From contig NZ_JAMTCJ010000004.1 in NCBI RefSeq assembly GCF_024171815.1, positions 62,001 through 126,000 on the forward strand: a stretch of 64,000 nucleotides of DNA, given 5' to 3'. This document shows, one piece after another, positions 20,682 through 31,364 of this stretch; within the stretch, counting starts at the first letter, position 1, and each line of letters opens with the position of its first letter. Origin of the DNA: Williamsia maris (GTDB taxonomy: Bacteria; Actinomycetota; Actinomycetes; Mycobacteriales; Mycobacteriaceae). The notes beneath the pieces were generated by a model. The model made no database searches and was not told where the DNA came from. It saw nothing but the letters and a program-made list of their open reading frames with translations. The translations under genes were made by a program, and so were the position numbers.

Positions 20682-21572
20682 TCAGCGGGGAGGTTGGCGG
20701 TCGATCAGACCGGCACAACTGTCGATCAGTCGGCGCCGGATCAGCGCCGCGTGATCGGTCAACGTCGCCTGCTGACGGACGTATTCCGCACGTCCGGCGG
20801 GCGTCTCCACCGCGATGGGGGCGAAGCCCAGCGCGGCGAAGTCGTACGGGCTCGCCCGCATGTCCAACTCGCGGAGGTCGAACGCGACCTCGAGTGCGTC
20901 CACGACCAGGTCGGAGCCGATCAGCGGGCTCAACTTGTAGGCCCATTTGTAGAGGTCCATGCCCGCATGGACGCAGCCGGGCTGCTCGGAGTCGACCTGT
21001 GTCTCGCGCGTCAACGACATCAGGTTGCGCGGGCCCGCCGGCTCGGTGAAGAACCGGAAAGCGTCGAAATGGGTACACCGCAGCTCACTGGCCTCGACCG
21101 CGGCGTCGGTGTCGGCGGCCGACAGCCGCAGGGGCGTCCGGTGCCGGATGTCGGAGGCCGGTGCGCGGTAGACCATCGCCCATTCGTGCATCCCGAAGCA
21201 GTTGAGGCGGGGCGCTCGGTCGGCGGTGGCGCGAAGGAGACCGTCGACGAACCCGACGGTCCGGGAGCGGGTCTCGAGATACGCCGGGTCGACGGTGACG
21301 GCATCCCCATCCGCGGACGGCACGTAGTGCGGGTAGTCGGCGTGTTCGGTCGGCATGTCGAGGTCGACGCCATAGCCGGGGTGCCAGCGCATCAACAGCG
21401 CGGGTTTGTGGCTGTAGTAGCGGAACAGGAAATCCCACACCGGGTGCGGCGACCCGTCGCGCGTCCGTGCCGGATGGTCGTCGAGCACACGACCCACCCG
21501 ACCACGGTGCCGCTCGGTCCGCTCGGCGATGTCGGACGCGCACAGGCGCACGCGAAGTCCCTGGACCGCCAT
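20682..21572 (-). CDS. Putative 3-methyladenine DNA glycosylase-annotated protein
   Basis: This 296-residue protein belongs to an actinobacterial family usually annotated as 3-methyladenine DNA glycosylase, but I see no helix-hairpin-helix or AAG motif and treat that name with caution. Recognisable blocks are HPVWDFLFRYYSHKPALLMR, WHPGYGVDLD, RLNCFGMHEWAMVYR, PGCVHAGMDLYKWAYKLSPL and LDMRASPYDFAALGF. Conserved His, Asp and Trp residues in these blocks look like an active site. ATG 21572 shares one base with the stop of the upstream CNNM gene (TGATG), indicating translational coupling in a three-gene operon with two CNNM proteins. Confidence 0.65.
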   Translation of the reverse strand: MAVQGLRVRLCASDIAERTERHRGRVGRVLDDHPARTRDGSPHPVWDFLFRYYSHKPALLMRWHPGYGVDLDMPTEHADYPHYVPSADGDAVTVDPAYLETRSRTVGFVDGLLRATADRAPRLNCFGMHEWAMVYRAPASDIRHRTPLRLSAADTDAAVEASELRCTHFDAFRFFTEPAGPRNLMSLTRETQVDSEQPGCVHAGMDLYKWAYKLSPLIGSDLVVDALEVAFDLRELDMRASPYDFAALGFAPIAVETPAGRAEYVRQQATLTDHAALIRRRLIDSCAGLIDRQPPR

Positions 21573-22648
21573 CAGATCCGGTGCGTCTCGTCTCGCACGG
21601 TGCCGACGAACTCCTCGACGAGGTCCTCGAGCGCGACGATGCCGACCGTGCGCCCGTTGACGTCGACGACCGCGCCGAGGTGGGCGCTGGTCCGGCGCAG
21701 GGCGGCGGTGGCCTCGTCGAGCGAGGTGTCGCCGGAGATGACCGGCAGCGGGCGGATCTTGTCGACGCCGATGATCGAGTCCTGCCCGATGTCGTCGTCG
21801 AGGATCTCGTCGAGCACGTCCTTGAGATGCAGGTATCCGGTGTAGGCGCCGTCGGAACCGCGCACCGGGAACCGCGAGAAGCCGGTGTCGGAGACGGCCC
21901 GCTCGATCGACCCCAACGTGGGGCCGGACCGACCGGTCACCGGGTCGGCGGTGACCCGCACACTGCGCAATTCGTCGAGTCCGATCGCCACCTCGACGAC
22001 GGTCCGACCGGTGGTCTGCAGCGCGCGGGTGAGACGGTCGTGCTCCTCGGCGTCGATCAGCCCCTCCTCGCGGGACTCACCGATCATCGCGGCGAGTTCG
22101 CCCGCCGAGACCGTCGCGTCGAGCTCGTCCTTGGGTTCCACCCGGATGGCGCGCAACGACAGGTTCGCGGCGAGGTTGTAGAAGGAGATGAGCGGGCGGG
22201 CCAGCTTGATGAACGCCAGATGCGCGGGCACCAGCAGCATCGCCGACTTCTCGGGACCGGCCAGCGCGATGTTCTTGGGCACCATCTCGCCGAGCAGGAT
22301 GTGCAGCACGACGACCAGGGCGAGGGCGATCGCGAAACCGATCGGGTGCAGGAAGCTCTCGGGCACACCGAGGAGGTCCATTGGCTTCTCGATCAGATGC
22401 GCCACTGCAGGCTCACCGACACGACCCAGCAGGATCGAACAGATGGTGATGCCCAGCTGCGCTCCGGCGAGCATGAGCGAGAGTTGTTGGCCGGCACGGA
22501 TGACCGTCAGCGCCCGGCGTTTGCCCTCGTCGGCCAGGGCCTCGAGTCGGTCGCGGCGGGCGGAGATGAGCGAGAACTCGGCGCCGACGAAGAAGGCGTT
22601 GCCCGCCAGCAGGAGCACGGCGAGCAGGACGCCGAGGAGGTCGTTCAC
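21572..22648 (-). CDS. CNNM/HlyC-family membrane protein with CBS pair, Rv1841c type
   Basis: The 358-residue protein has an N-terminal CNNM domain (DUF21) with four hydrophobic segments, including LLGVLLAVLLLAGNAFFVGA, the GAEFSLISARRDRLE motif, and GFAIALALVVVLHILLGEMV followed by PKNIA. A linker carries EEGLIDAEEHDRLTRALQ, and a CBS-domain pair follows (LDDDIGQDSIIGVDKIRPLP, VDVNGRTVGIVALEDLVEEF). Such proteins are implicated in divalent cation (Mg or Co) transport. It lacks the CorC_HlyC C-terminal domain of its neighbour. GTG 22648 overlaps the upstream stop by four bases (GTGA). Overlaps on both sides place it mid-operon. Confidence 0.88.
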   Translation of the reverse strand: MNDLLGVLLAVLLLAGNAFFVGAEFSLISARRDRLEALADEGKRRALTVIRAGQQLSLMLAGAQLGITICSILLGRVGEPAVAHLIEKPMDLLGVPESFLHPIGFAIALALVVVLHILLGEMVPKNIALAGPEKSAMLLVPAHLAFIKLARPLISFYNLAANLSLRAIRVEPKDELDATVSAGELAAMIGESREEGLIDAEEHDRLTRALQTTGRTVVEVAIGLDELRSVRVTADPVTGRSGPTLGSIERAVSDTGFSRFPVRGSDGAYTGYLHLKDVLDEILDDDIGQDSIIGVDKIRPLPVISGDTSLDEATAALRRTSAHLGAVVDVNGRTVGIVALEDLVEEFVGTVRDETHRI

Positions 22649-24063
22649 GAGCTGACCTCCTCGTCGGTGTCGGTGTCGGTGCCGTCGGCGTTCCGTTGAT
22701 CCTCGGGGATCGGTTCGATGGCCACCATGTCGATGCGGCGGCCGTCCATCCGGACCACCCGCGCCCGCCACTTCGGCACCACCGGCATGGGGTCGTTGCC
22801 GCTCTCGTCGTCGTCGGATCCCGCGCGCTCGGGGAGGTCGACGACGTCGCCTTCCTGGGCGAGCCGACCCAGGGTGTGCATGACGAGACCGCCGAGGGTG
22901 TCGTAGTCGCCGTCGGGTGCCTTGTAGCCGGTGGCCTCCAACAGCTCGTCGATGCGCAGCAGTCCGGCGCAGAGGTAGCCCTCGCCGTCCTTCTGGACAT
23001 CGGCCTGCTCGTCGTCGTGTTCGTCGGTGACGTCACCGACGATCTCCTCGATGAGGTCCTCGGTGGTGACGATGCCCGCGGTGCCGCCGTATTCGTCGAT
23101 CACGACCGCGACCTGCATGCCGTCGGCCCGGATGCGGCTCATCAACGCGTCGCCGTCGAGACTCGCGGGCACCACCGGCACCGGCCGGGCGAGGTCGCCC
23201 AGACGCGTGGTGCGGCGTTCCGACAGCGGAACCGTGAAGGCCTGTTTGATGTGGACGAACCCGCGGATGTTGTCGAGATCGCCGTCGACGACCACCGGGA
23301 AACGGGAGAACCCGGTCTCCGACGCGGCCACGATGAGGTCACGGACGTTCGCGTCCTCGTCGACCGCGTCGACGGTGACGCGCGGTGTCATCAGTTCCTC
23401 GGCGGTGCGTTCGCCGAAGCGCAGCGAGCGGTTCACCAGGATCGCGGTGCCCTGGTCGAGTGACCCTTCGCGCGCCGAGTTGCGCACCAGGGATCCGAGT
23501 TCCTGTGGCGAGCGCGCCGAGCGCAGCTCCTCTGCCGGTTCGATGCCCAGGCGTCGGACCAGCCAGTTCGCCGTCCCGTTGAGACCGTTGATGGCCCACC
23601 CGAAGGCGGTTGAGAACACCGTCATCGGCCCGGCCGTCCCGCGCGCGGTGGGCAACGGACGTGCGATGGCGAAGTTCTTCGGGATGAGCTCGCCCAGGAT
23701 CATCGACAGCGAGGTGGCGATCACCAGGGCGAGCAGGAGCGAGACCACCGAGGTGACCTGCTCCGACGTCCCGATCGCGTCGAACACGGGGGAGAACAGC
23801 TGCGCCAGAACCGGTTCGGCGATGTAACCGGTGACCAGGGTGGTGATCGTGATGCCCAACTGCGCGCCGGACAGCTGGAACGACAGCGTCTTGTGCGCGT
23901 GGCTGACCTGCCGCGAGCGGCGATCGTCACGCTGCCGGCGGTCGGCCTCGATGGTGGAGCGCTCCAGCGCGGTGAGCGAGAACTCGGCCGCGACGAACAG
24001 GGCGGTGCCGAGTGTGAGGGCGATGAAGCCCAGCAGACTGCCGATGAGGATGAGTGCCTGCAT
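22645..24063 (-). CDS. CNNM/HlyC-family membrane protein with CBS and CorC domains, Rv1842c type
   Basis: The 472-residue protein is the longer partner of the pair. The CNNM domain holds FIALTLGTALFVAAEFSLTA, SGAQLGITITTLVTGYIAEP, and ATSLSMILGELIPKNFAIAR. A CBS pair then spans about residues 210-340 (ELMTPRVTVDAVDED, GFSRFPVVVDGDLDNIRGFV, VAVVIDEYGGTAGIVTTEDL), and a CorC_HlyC-type C-terminal domain (about 370-450) ends in an acidic tail. Paralogy with the downstream gene and the four-base overlap suggest the two act together, perhaps as a heterodimer. ATG 24063 begins immediately before the first membrane helix. A 158-bp gap separates it from guaB1. Confidence 0.88.
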   Translation of the reverse strand: MQALILIGSLLGFIALTLGTALFVAAEFSLTALERSTIEADRRQRDDRRSRQVSHAHKTLSFQLSGAQLGITITTLVTGYIAEPVLAQLFSPVFDAIGTSEQVTSVVSLLLALVIATSLSMILGELIPKNFAIARPLPTARGTAGPMTVFSTAFGWAINGLNGTANWLVRRLGIEPAEELRSARSPQELGSLVRNSAREGSLDQGTAILVNRSLRFGERTAEELMTPRVTVDAVDEDANVRDLIVAASETGFSRFPVVVDGDLDNIRGFVHIKQAFTVPLSERRTTRLGDLARPVPVVPASLDGDALMSRIRADGMQVAVVIDEYGGTAGIVTTEDLIEEIVGDVTDEHDDEQADVQKDGEGYLCAGLLRIDELLEATGYKAPDGDYDTLGGLVMHTLGRLAQEGDVVDLPERAGSDDDESGNDPMPVVPKWRARVVRMDGRRIDMVAIEPIPEDQRNADGTDTDTDEEVSS

Positions 24064-24221
24064 GCTCAGCGACCCGGCTCAGATGTCGGGGTGATGTGGC
24101 TGTGCGTGAGCACGGGTGCCGTGGGCACCAAGATGTCCTCCATGGGGCGCCGGGGAGCGAGTCCGAGAAGGCGCGGTGTCGAATCGATGACCAAGACACC
24201 CATCGTATCGGGTGACGGGCC

Positions 24222-27148
<2,927 letters not shown>

Positions 27149-27208
27149 GTGCCCCAGCCTATTGCCTCCGCGTGAGTGCCATGCGTCGGACTCCGCGTCG
27201 GTGGGGTG

Positions 27209-28159
27209 TCATCCGGCGGTGACGAGCCTGCTCAACTCGGTGAGCCATGGGATGGCGACGGCCAGTGTCGGCAGGACCAGGATTCCCGCGGCCGCGACAT
27301 ATGCGACCAATCCGGCCAGGCGCGCCGGACGATCGTGGCTGAGCCGCTGCACGCGGGTCAGCGTCGTCGGGCCGCCGACCGCGAGCGCACCGCGCGGAGC
27401 GACCGAGTCGGCGCAGGCGACGAGGGCCCGACCGAGCGGCGTCGGGCCGGTGGCGCGGACCGCGTGGTCGTCGGCGAGGACCTCGACCAACAGCTGGACC
27501 GCGCCCAACGCGGACTTGCTGCGGATGAATCGGGGGAAGGCGGCGTGGACCGCGATGAACGCCTCGAGGATGAGGTCGTGGCGTGCCCGCAGGTGTGCCC
27601 GCTCATGGGTGATGACCGCCTCGAGTTCGTCGCGGCTCAACCGGGAGATCACGCCCTCGCTCAGGACGACGCGCTGGCGCAACCCGGGGAGGCAGTAGGC
27701 GATGGGCTGTTCCACCTCGAGCATGCGAACGTCGCGGGCGAGGAACCGATGGTCGGACCGGCTGCGGTCGACCCGGTCGAGGAGGTCGATGAGCTGGCGA
27801 TGAGCCGAACGCCGCGCGCGTGTGCGGACACCGACGCGCACCGTGGTGTACATCAGCCGGGCGCCGATCATCAGGGTGAGCGCGAAGACGCCGACGTAGA
27901 CCAGCCACAGCACGACGCCGAGCGACTTGATCTCGTCCAACGGGTTGGTGGTCGGGCGACCGTCGGGACCGGGGACCAGCAGGTTCGCCGCGATCGCCAG
28001 GCCGCAGCTGAACGCCGAGAGGACGGCGGCGAGGGCGATCGACTGCCACAGGGCCATCGCGGCGCGCGGGGCGTGCAACGGCCAACGGGCCCGGGAGAGC
28101 CACTCCGCCACGGGACCTGTCAGAGCCAGGGCGAAGATCCCGAATACGAGGGCGGTCAT
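27209..28159 (-). CDS. M56-family membrane metallopeptidase (BlaR1-like, Rv1845c type)
   Basis: The 316-residue membrane protease has the zinc motif HERAH (His185, Glu186, His189) with downstream acidic residues (EVLADDHAVRATG) completing the site. About four hydrophobic stretches flank it (VFGIFALALTGPVAEWL, ALWQSIALAAVLSAFSCGLA, VVLWLVYVGVFALTLMIG, and a C-terminal VAAAGILVLPTLAVAIPW). It lacks the penicillin-binding sensor domain of staphylococcal BlaR1, as does Rv1845c. In the related systems this peptidase inactivates the repressor BlaI, whose gene lies 108 bp upstream in the same direction. The signal may be cell-wall stress; target unknown. Confidence 0.9.
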   Translation of the reverse strand: MTALVFGIFALALTGPVAEWLSRARWPLHAPRAAMALWQSIALAAVLSAFSCGLAIAANLLVPGPDGRPTTNPLDEIKSLGVVLWLVYVGVFALTLMIGARLMYTTVRVGVRTRARRSAHRQLIDLLDRVDRSRSDHRFLARDVRMLEVEQPIAYCLPGLRQRVVLSEGVISRLSRDELEAVITHERAHLRARHDLILEAFIAVHAAFPRFIRSKSALGAVQLLVEVLADDHAVRATGPTPLGRALVACADSVAPRGALAVGGPTTLTRVQRLSHDRPARLAGLVAYVAAAGILVLPTLAVAIPWLTELSRLVTAG

Positions 28160-28267
28160 CGACGATTCCTACGGCTGTTGGTACGTGTCCGACGGACCGG
28201 GCACGGTGGCCGATCAGCCGATTCTACCTGTGTGGCGACGGTGCCCACGAGCGATCAGCGGACTCGT

Positions 28268-28657
28268 TCAGCGGTTCCGCGACTCGGACTGCGCGGCCTC
28301 GAGTTCGTCGAGGGCGCGGCGCAGGGCGTCGGCCTCGTCGGCGCCGACCCGACCCACGAACGAGACGAGTGCGGCGTGGCGGGAGGTGGACTCGTCGGCC
28401 TCGCTCAGTGCGTCGACCATCAGGCTCGCCACGAGGTGTTCGCGCGGGTGGGTCGGGGAGTACTGGTGGGCGCGGTCGTCGCGGATCTGCGTGACCAGGT
28501 CTTTCTTCGCCAGACGTTGCAGGACGGTCATCACCGTGGTGTACGCCAGCTCGCGGTCGCGGGACAGTGCCGCGTGGACCTGGCGCACCGTTTGCGGGGT
28601 GTCACTGGACCACAGGTTGTCCATGACCGCACGTTCCAGATCGCCCAAGCCGCTCAT
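28268..28657 (-). CDS. blaI: BlaI/MecI-type transcriptional repressor
   Basis: This 129-residue winged-helix repressor matches M. tuberculosis BlaI closely: LGDLERAVMDNLW, QTVRQVHAALSR, the recognition region AYTTVMTVLQRLAKKDLVTQ, and DDRAHQYSPTHPREHLVASL, followed by the dimerisation helices (EADALRRALDELEAA). ATG 28657 gives the same N-terminal boundary as Rv1846c. It regulates its own operon with the M56 peptidase, and in M. tuberculosis also beta-lactamase and ATP synthase genes. I could not find a clear BlaI dyad in the flanking DNA by eye. The sRNA-like transcript (28787 on) diverges from it. Confidence 0.93.
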   Translation of the reverse strand: MSGLGDLERAVMDNLWSSDTPQTVRQVHAALSRDRELAYTTVMTVLQRLAKKDLVTQIRDDRAHQYSPTHPREHLVASLMVDALSEADESTSRHAALVSFVGRVGADEADALRRALDELEAAQSESRNR

Positions 28658-28751
28658 CCTCCCGAGTTTACCGATGAAGTCCGTTTCCGGAGCCACCGCA
28701 TGGGTGGACGCTCCGTTCGGTTTCCCCCGCAGCGCCCCGGTTGGGCCGCTG

Positions 28752-28782
28752 TTGACACATGAATAAGGGTAGCCTATCTTTA
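28752..28782 (+). promoter_or_regulatory. Strong sigma-A-type promoter overlapped by IdeR/DtxR-like iron box
   Basis: TTGACA (28752-28757) is followed by a 17-base spacer and TATCTT (28775-28780), close to the housekeeping -35 and -10 consensus. A 19-bp imperfect dyad at 28764-28782 matches the IdeR consensus TTAGGTTAGSCTWACCTAA at 14 of 19 positions by my count, taking S as C and W as A, and covers the -10 box. That arrangement predicts repression by iron-loaded IdeR. The initiation site would be about 28786-28788. Confidence 0.7.
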
Positions 28783-28786
28783 GATC

Positions 28787-28882
28787 AACGTCGGACCGAG
28801 TGAGTGTCCTGAGGGCTGCAGAGACCCCCGGTCCACGCCACGGCAGGCCCCACGCCCCCAGGGTGTGGGGCTTGCCGGTTTT
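28787..28882 (+). ncRNA. mrsI: Small RNA, probable MrsI (ncRv11846) homologue
   Basis: In M. tuberculosis the iron-responsive sRNA MrsI is encoded on the plus strand between blaI (Rv1846c) and Rv1847 and is controlled by IdeR. This window has the same gene neighbours and, in the gap, a strong promoter with an IdeR-like box (28752-28782) and a transcript of about 95 nt ending in an intrinsic terminator (12-bp stem, TTTT). No ORF with a Shine-Dalgarno lies in it. The 5' part 28787-28840 is likely the regulatory region; its base-pairing target cannot be assigned by eye. Identification rests on synteny and signals, since I have not aligned the sequence to MrsI. Confidence 0.75.
28841..28882 (+). 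terminator. Intrinsic terminator of the sRNA
   Basis: GGCAGGCCCCAC (28842-28853) pairs with GTGGGGCTTGCC (28865-28876) over 12 bp with one G-U; three further pairs extend into the loop. TTTT (28879-28882) follows after GG. There is no gene directly upstream on this strand, so it ends a noncoding transcript. Confidence 0.8.
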
Positions 28883-28947
28883 CCGGGGCAGGTCGTCGTT
28901 CGACGGTGACATAGGGTCGCAGGCACACCGACCGTGAAGGAGCCCCC

Positions 28948-29367
28948 GTGGCAGACGAACCGTTGTCCATCGGCACCGAGCCCTCGGGCCTCGACGCGAC
29001 ACTGGGTTTCGAGTACCAGACGATGAGCGGCGACGGGTCGGTCGCGACGTTCGACGCGGGTTCCGTGCACCACCAGCCCGACGGGATCGTCCACGGCGGC
29101 ACCTACTGTGCGCTGGTCGAGTCGCTGGCCAGTGTCTCGGCCGCGATGTGGCTGCAGGAGAAAGGCCTCCCGCCCACGGTCGTCGGGGTCAACAACTCCA
29201 CCGACTTCCTCAAGTCGGTCCGCTCGGGTGTCGTGACCGGTCGCGCCGTGCCGATCCACCGTGGCCGGTCGTCGCAGCTGTGGCAGGTCGACGTGACCGA
29301 CGCCGACGACCGCCTGCTGGCGCAGGGACGTGTCCGGCTGCAGAACCTCGACGGTCGTCCGTCCTGA
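28948..29367 (+). CDS. PaaI-type hotdog thioesterase, Rv1847 type
   Basis: The 139-residue hotdog-fold protein shows the PaaI/thioesterase pattern: LGFEYQTMSGDGSVATFDAG, then HHQPDGIVHGGTYCALVES with the catalytic region HGGTYCALVE, SAAMWL, and NNSTDFLKSVRSGVVTGR. It should hydrolyse an acyl-CoA or aryl-CoA ester in the cytoplasm; the substrate is not evident. GTG 28948 has AAGGAG six bases upstream. It is preceded by the MrsI-like sRNA and followed after 7 bp by the citrate-lyase-like gene, so the two are likely cotranscribed, whereas in M. tuberculosis Rv1847 is followed directly by urease. Confidence 0.9.
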   Translation: MADEPLSIGTEPSGLDATLGFEYQTMSGDGSVATFDAGSVHHQPDGIVHGGTYCALVESLASVSAAMWLQEKGLPPTVVGVNNSTDFLKSVRSGVVTGRAVPIHRGRSSQLWQVDVTDADDRLLAQGRVRLQNLDGRPS

Positions 29368-29374
29368 CCGGCCG

Positions 29375-30637
29375 ATGACCGAAGGAATCGACACCACGGG
29401 CCTGCGTGCACGCGCGCAGATGCGCATGGACGCTCTGCTGCGCGAGGTCGACGCCGAGCTCGCCGCCGGATACCCGGATGCACGCGCCGAGACCCAACCC
29501 GTGCACACCGTCTACGTCCCCGCCGACGCGGTGGGTTCCGACACCGTCGCCCAATGGGGCGCTCGTGCAGTCGAACTGGCCGAGTCGGTGCGACCCACGC
29601 TGGTCGAACTGTCCTCGGAGGACGCGGTCGACACCATGCTCACCCGCCTGCGGGCCGCCCCGATCGAGGATCTGCGGATCGACCTCGAGGACGGCTACGG
29701 CTGGCGCGACGACGCGGTCGAGGACCGGCACGCCCGGGCGGCCGGCGCGGTGTTGGCGCAGTGGAGCGCGTCGGGGTCGGGCCCGCGCCTGAGCTCCGGT
29801 GTCCGGTGCAAGGGGCTCGGCCCGCTCGAGCGGGCTCGTGGCCTGCGCACGATGGAGGCGGTTCTCGACGGCGCGGGCGGCGTCCCCGAGGGCTTCGTCT
29901 TCACGGTCCCGAAGCTGCGGGCGGTCGCCCAGGTCGACGCGGTGGTCGCGCTGTGCGAGGAGATCGAGCGAGCACACGGACTCGCGCCGATGACGGTGCG
30001 ATTCGAGTTGCAGATCGAGAGCCCGCAGGCGGTGGTCGGTGCCTCCGGTACCGCGACCGTGGCGCAGGCCATCCATCGGTCCGGCCCGCGCCTGAGCGGA
30101 TTGCACTACGGCACCTACGATTACAGCGCGGCCTGTGGGATCGTGTCGGCGTACCAGTCGCTCGAACACCCGGTCGCCGATCACGCCAAGGCCGTCATGC
30201 TCGCGTCGGCCGCCCAGACCGGCGTCTGGGTCTGTGACGGGTCCACGCAGATCGTCCCCACCGGTGACGCCGCGCAGGTCGACTCCGCCGTGCGGCGCCA
30301 CCACCGACTCGTCCGGCGTTCGCTGGAGCGGGGCTTCTACCAGGGGTGGGACATGCACCCCGGGCACCTCGTCACGCGATGGCTGGCGGTGCAGACGTTC
30401 TTCGCCGACGCCATGCCCGCGGCGACCGCCCGTCTGCAGCGCTACCTCGAACGCGCCGAGACCGACGGGACCGGCGATGCGACCGATGGCGGTGTGATGG
30501 ACGAACCGGCCACCGCGCGGGCGTTGGCCGGTGTCCTGGTCCGCGGGTGGGGTGTGGACGCGTTCGAACCCGCGCACGTGGCCGCCATCGGATCACTGTG
30601 TACACCCGAACGGGTCGCCCCGCTGGCCGGCGGCTGA
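29375..30637 (+). CDS. HpcH/HpaI aldolase / citrate lyase-like protein (DUF6986 type)
   Basis: The 420-residue TIM-barrel protein carries citrate-lyase-beta-type segments: DLRIDLEDGYGWRDD, with the metal-binding Glu-Asp, FVFTVPKLRAVAQVDAVV, RFELQIESPQAVVG and GLHYGTYDYSAACGI. These match the family called DUF6986 in actinobacteria. It likely binds Mg and cleaves or forms a C-C bond, such as between a CoA ester and a keto acid. It is inserted between the thioesterase and the urease operon, a position absent from M. tuberculosis. ATG 29375 lies seven bases after the thioesterase stop. Its substrate is unknown. Confidence 0.75.
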   Translation: MTEGIDTTGLRARAQMRMDALLREVDAELAAGYPDARAETQPVHTVYVPADAVGSDTVAQWGARAVELAESVRPTLVELSSEDAVDTMLTRLRAAPIEDLRIDLEDGYGWRDDAVEDRHARAAGAVLAQWSASGSGPRLSSGVRCKGLGPLERARGLRTMEAVLDGAGGVPEGFVFTVPKLRAVAQVDAVVALCEEIERAHGLAPMTVRFELQIESPQAVVGASGTATVAQAIHRSGPRLSGLHYGTYDYSAACGIVSAYQSLEHPVADHAKAVMLASAAQTGVWVCDGSTQIVPTGDAAQVDSAVRRHHRLVRRSLERGFYQGWDMHPGHLVTRWLAVQTFFADAMPAATARLQRYLERAETDGTGDATDGGVMDEPATARALAGVLVRGWGVDAFEPAHVAAIGSLCTPERVAPLAGG

Positions 30638-30719
30638 GCTGTCGCACGCCGCGCCGAGCTGCGCGCAGCGTGGCACCATGAGATAGCCCATTCCACGGGA
30701 GAGAACGGAGGGAGGCGTC

Positions 30720-31022
30720 ATGCGACTGTCCCTGCACGAACAGGAACGGCTGATGATCTCGTATGCGGCCGAGCTCGCCCGGCGACGTCAGGGGCGAGGT
30801 CTGCTGCTCAATCATCCTGAGGCCGTTGCCCTCATCACCGACCACGTGCTCGAGGGCGCCCGCGACGGAAGGTCGGTGGCCGAGTTGATGTCGACCGGGC
30901 GCGAGGTGATCGGTCGGGCCGAGGTGATGTCCGGCGTGCCGGAGATGCTGCACGACGTCCAGGTCGAGGCGACCTTCCCCGACGGCACGAAGCTGGTCAC
31001 CGTGCACGACCCGATCTCATGA
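30720..31022 (+). CDS. ureA: Urease subunit gamma
   Basis: The 100-residue smallest structural subunit of urease has the whole family sequence from [20 protein letters not shown] through [20 protein letters not shown] to the C-terminal [12 protein letters not shown]. Urease hydrolyses urea to ammonia and carbamate. A strong purine-rich Shine-Dalgarno (GGAGGGAGG) precedes the ATG. Its stop overlaps the ureB ATG (ATGA). An 82-bp gap separates it from the citrate-lyase-like gene and may contain the operon promoter. Confidence 0.97.
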   Translation: MRLSLHEQERLMISYAAELARRRQGRGLLLNHPEAVALITDHVLEGARDGRSVAELMSTGREVIGRAEVMSGVPEMLHDVQVEATFPDGTKLVTVHDPIS

Positions 31023-31363
31023 CCGGTGGCGGCGCCGATGCGGCGTCCATCGCGGTGATCCCGGGTGAGATCCTCTGTGCCGAGGGCGATGTCGAGATCA
31101 ATGCCGGTGCCGACATCACCACCGTGAGTGTGGTCAACCGCGGCGACCGCCCGGTGCAGGTGGGCAGCCACTATCACTTCCCGCAGGCCAATGCCGCGCT
31201 CGACTTCTCCCGCGAGCAGGCACACGGTCGGCGACTGAACATCCCGGCCGGCACCGCGGTGCGCTTCGAGCCCGGCATCGAGATGCAGGTCGAACTCGTC
31301 CCCATCGGCGGAGCCCGGGTCGTCCCCGGACTGTCGCTGGACCCTCCGGGAAAGCTGGACTGA
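31019..31363 (+). CDS. ureB: Urease subunit beta
   Basis: The 114-residue beta subunit carries the family core [59 protein letters not shown] and [13 protein letters not shown]. It packs with UreA and UreC in the trimer of trimers. Overlap with ureA by four bases and a single-base gap to ureC indicate tight translational coupling. The N-terminal stretch [11 protein letters not shown] is longer and less conserved than usual but keeps the family's second strand. Confidence 0.97.
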   Translation: MTGGGADAASIAVIPGEILCAEGDVEINAGADITTVSVVNRGDRPVQVGSHYHFPQANAALDFSREQAHGRRLNIPAGTAVRFEPGIEMQVELVPIGGARVVPGLSLDPPGKLD

Positions 31364-31364
31364 C

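Noticed and set aside
18486-21845. Antisense open frame of 1119 codons across glcB and its neighbour
   Set aside because: It overlaps a clearly identified malate synthase and a second conserved gene; its translation is Arg/Val/Asp-rich with no family features, as expected for G+C-rich shadow frames.
28160-28751. Search for a BlaI operator around blaI and the M56 gene
   Set aside because: No TACTAC-N-GTAGTA-like dyad was found by eye; absence is not proof, since degenerate sites may be missed.
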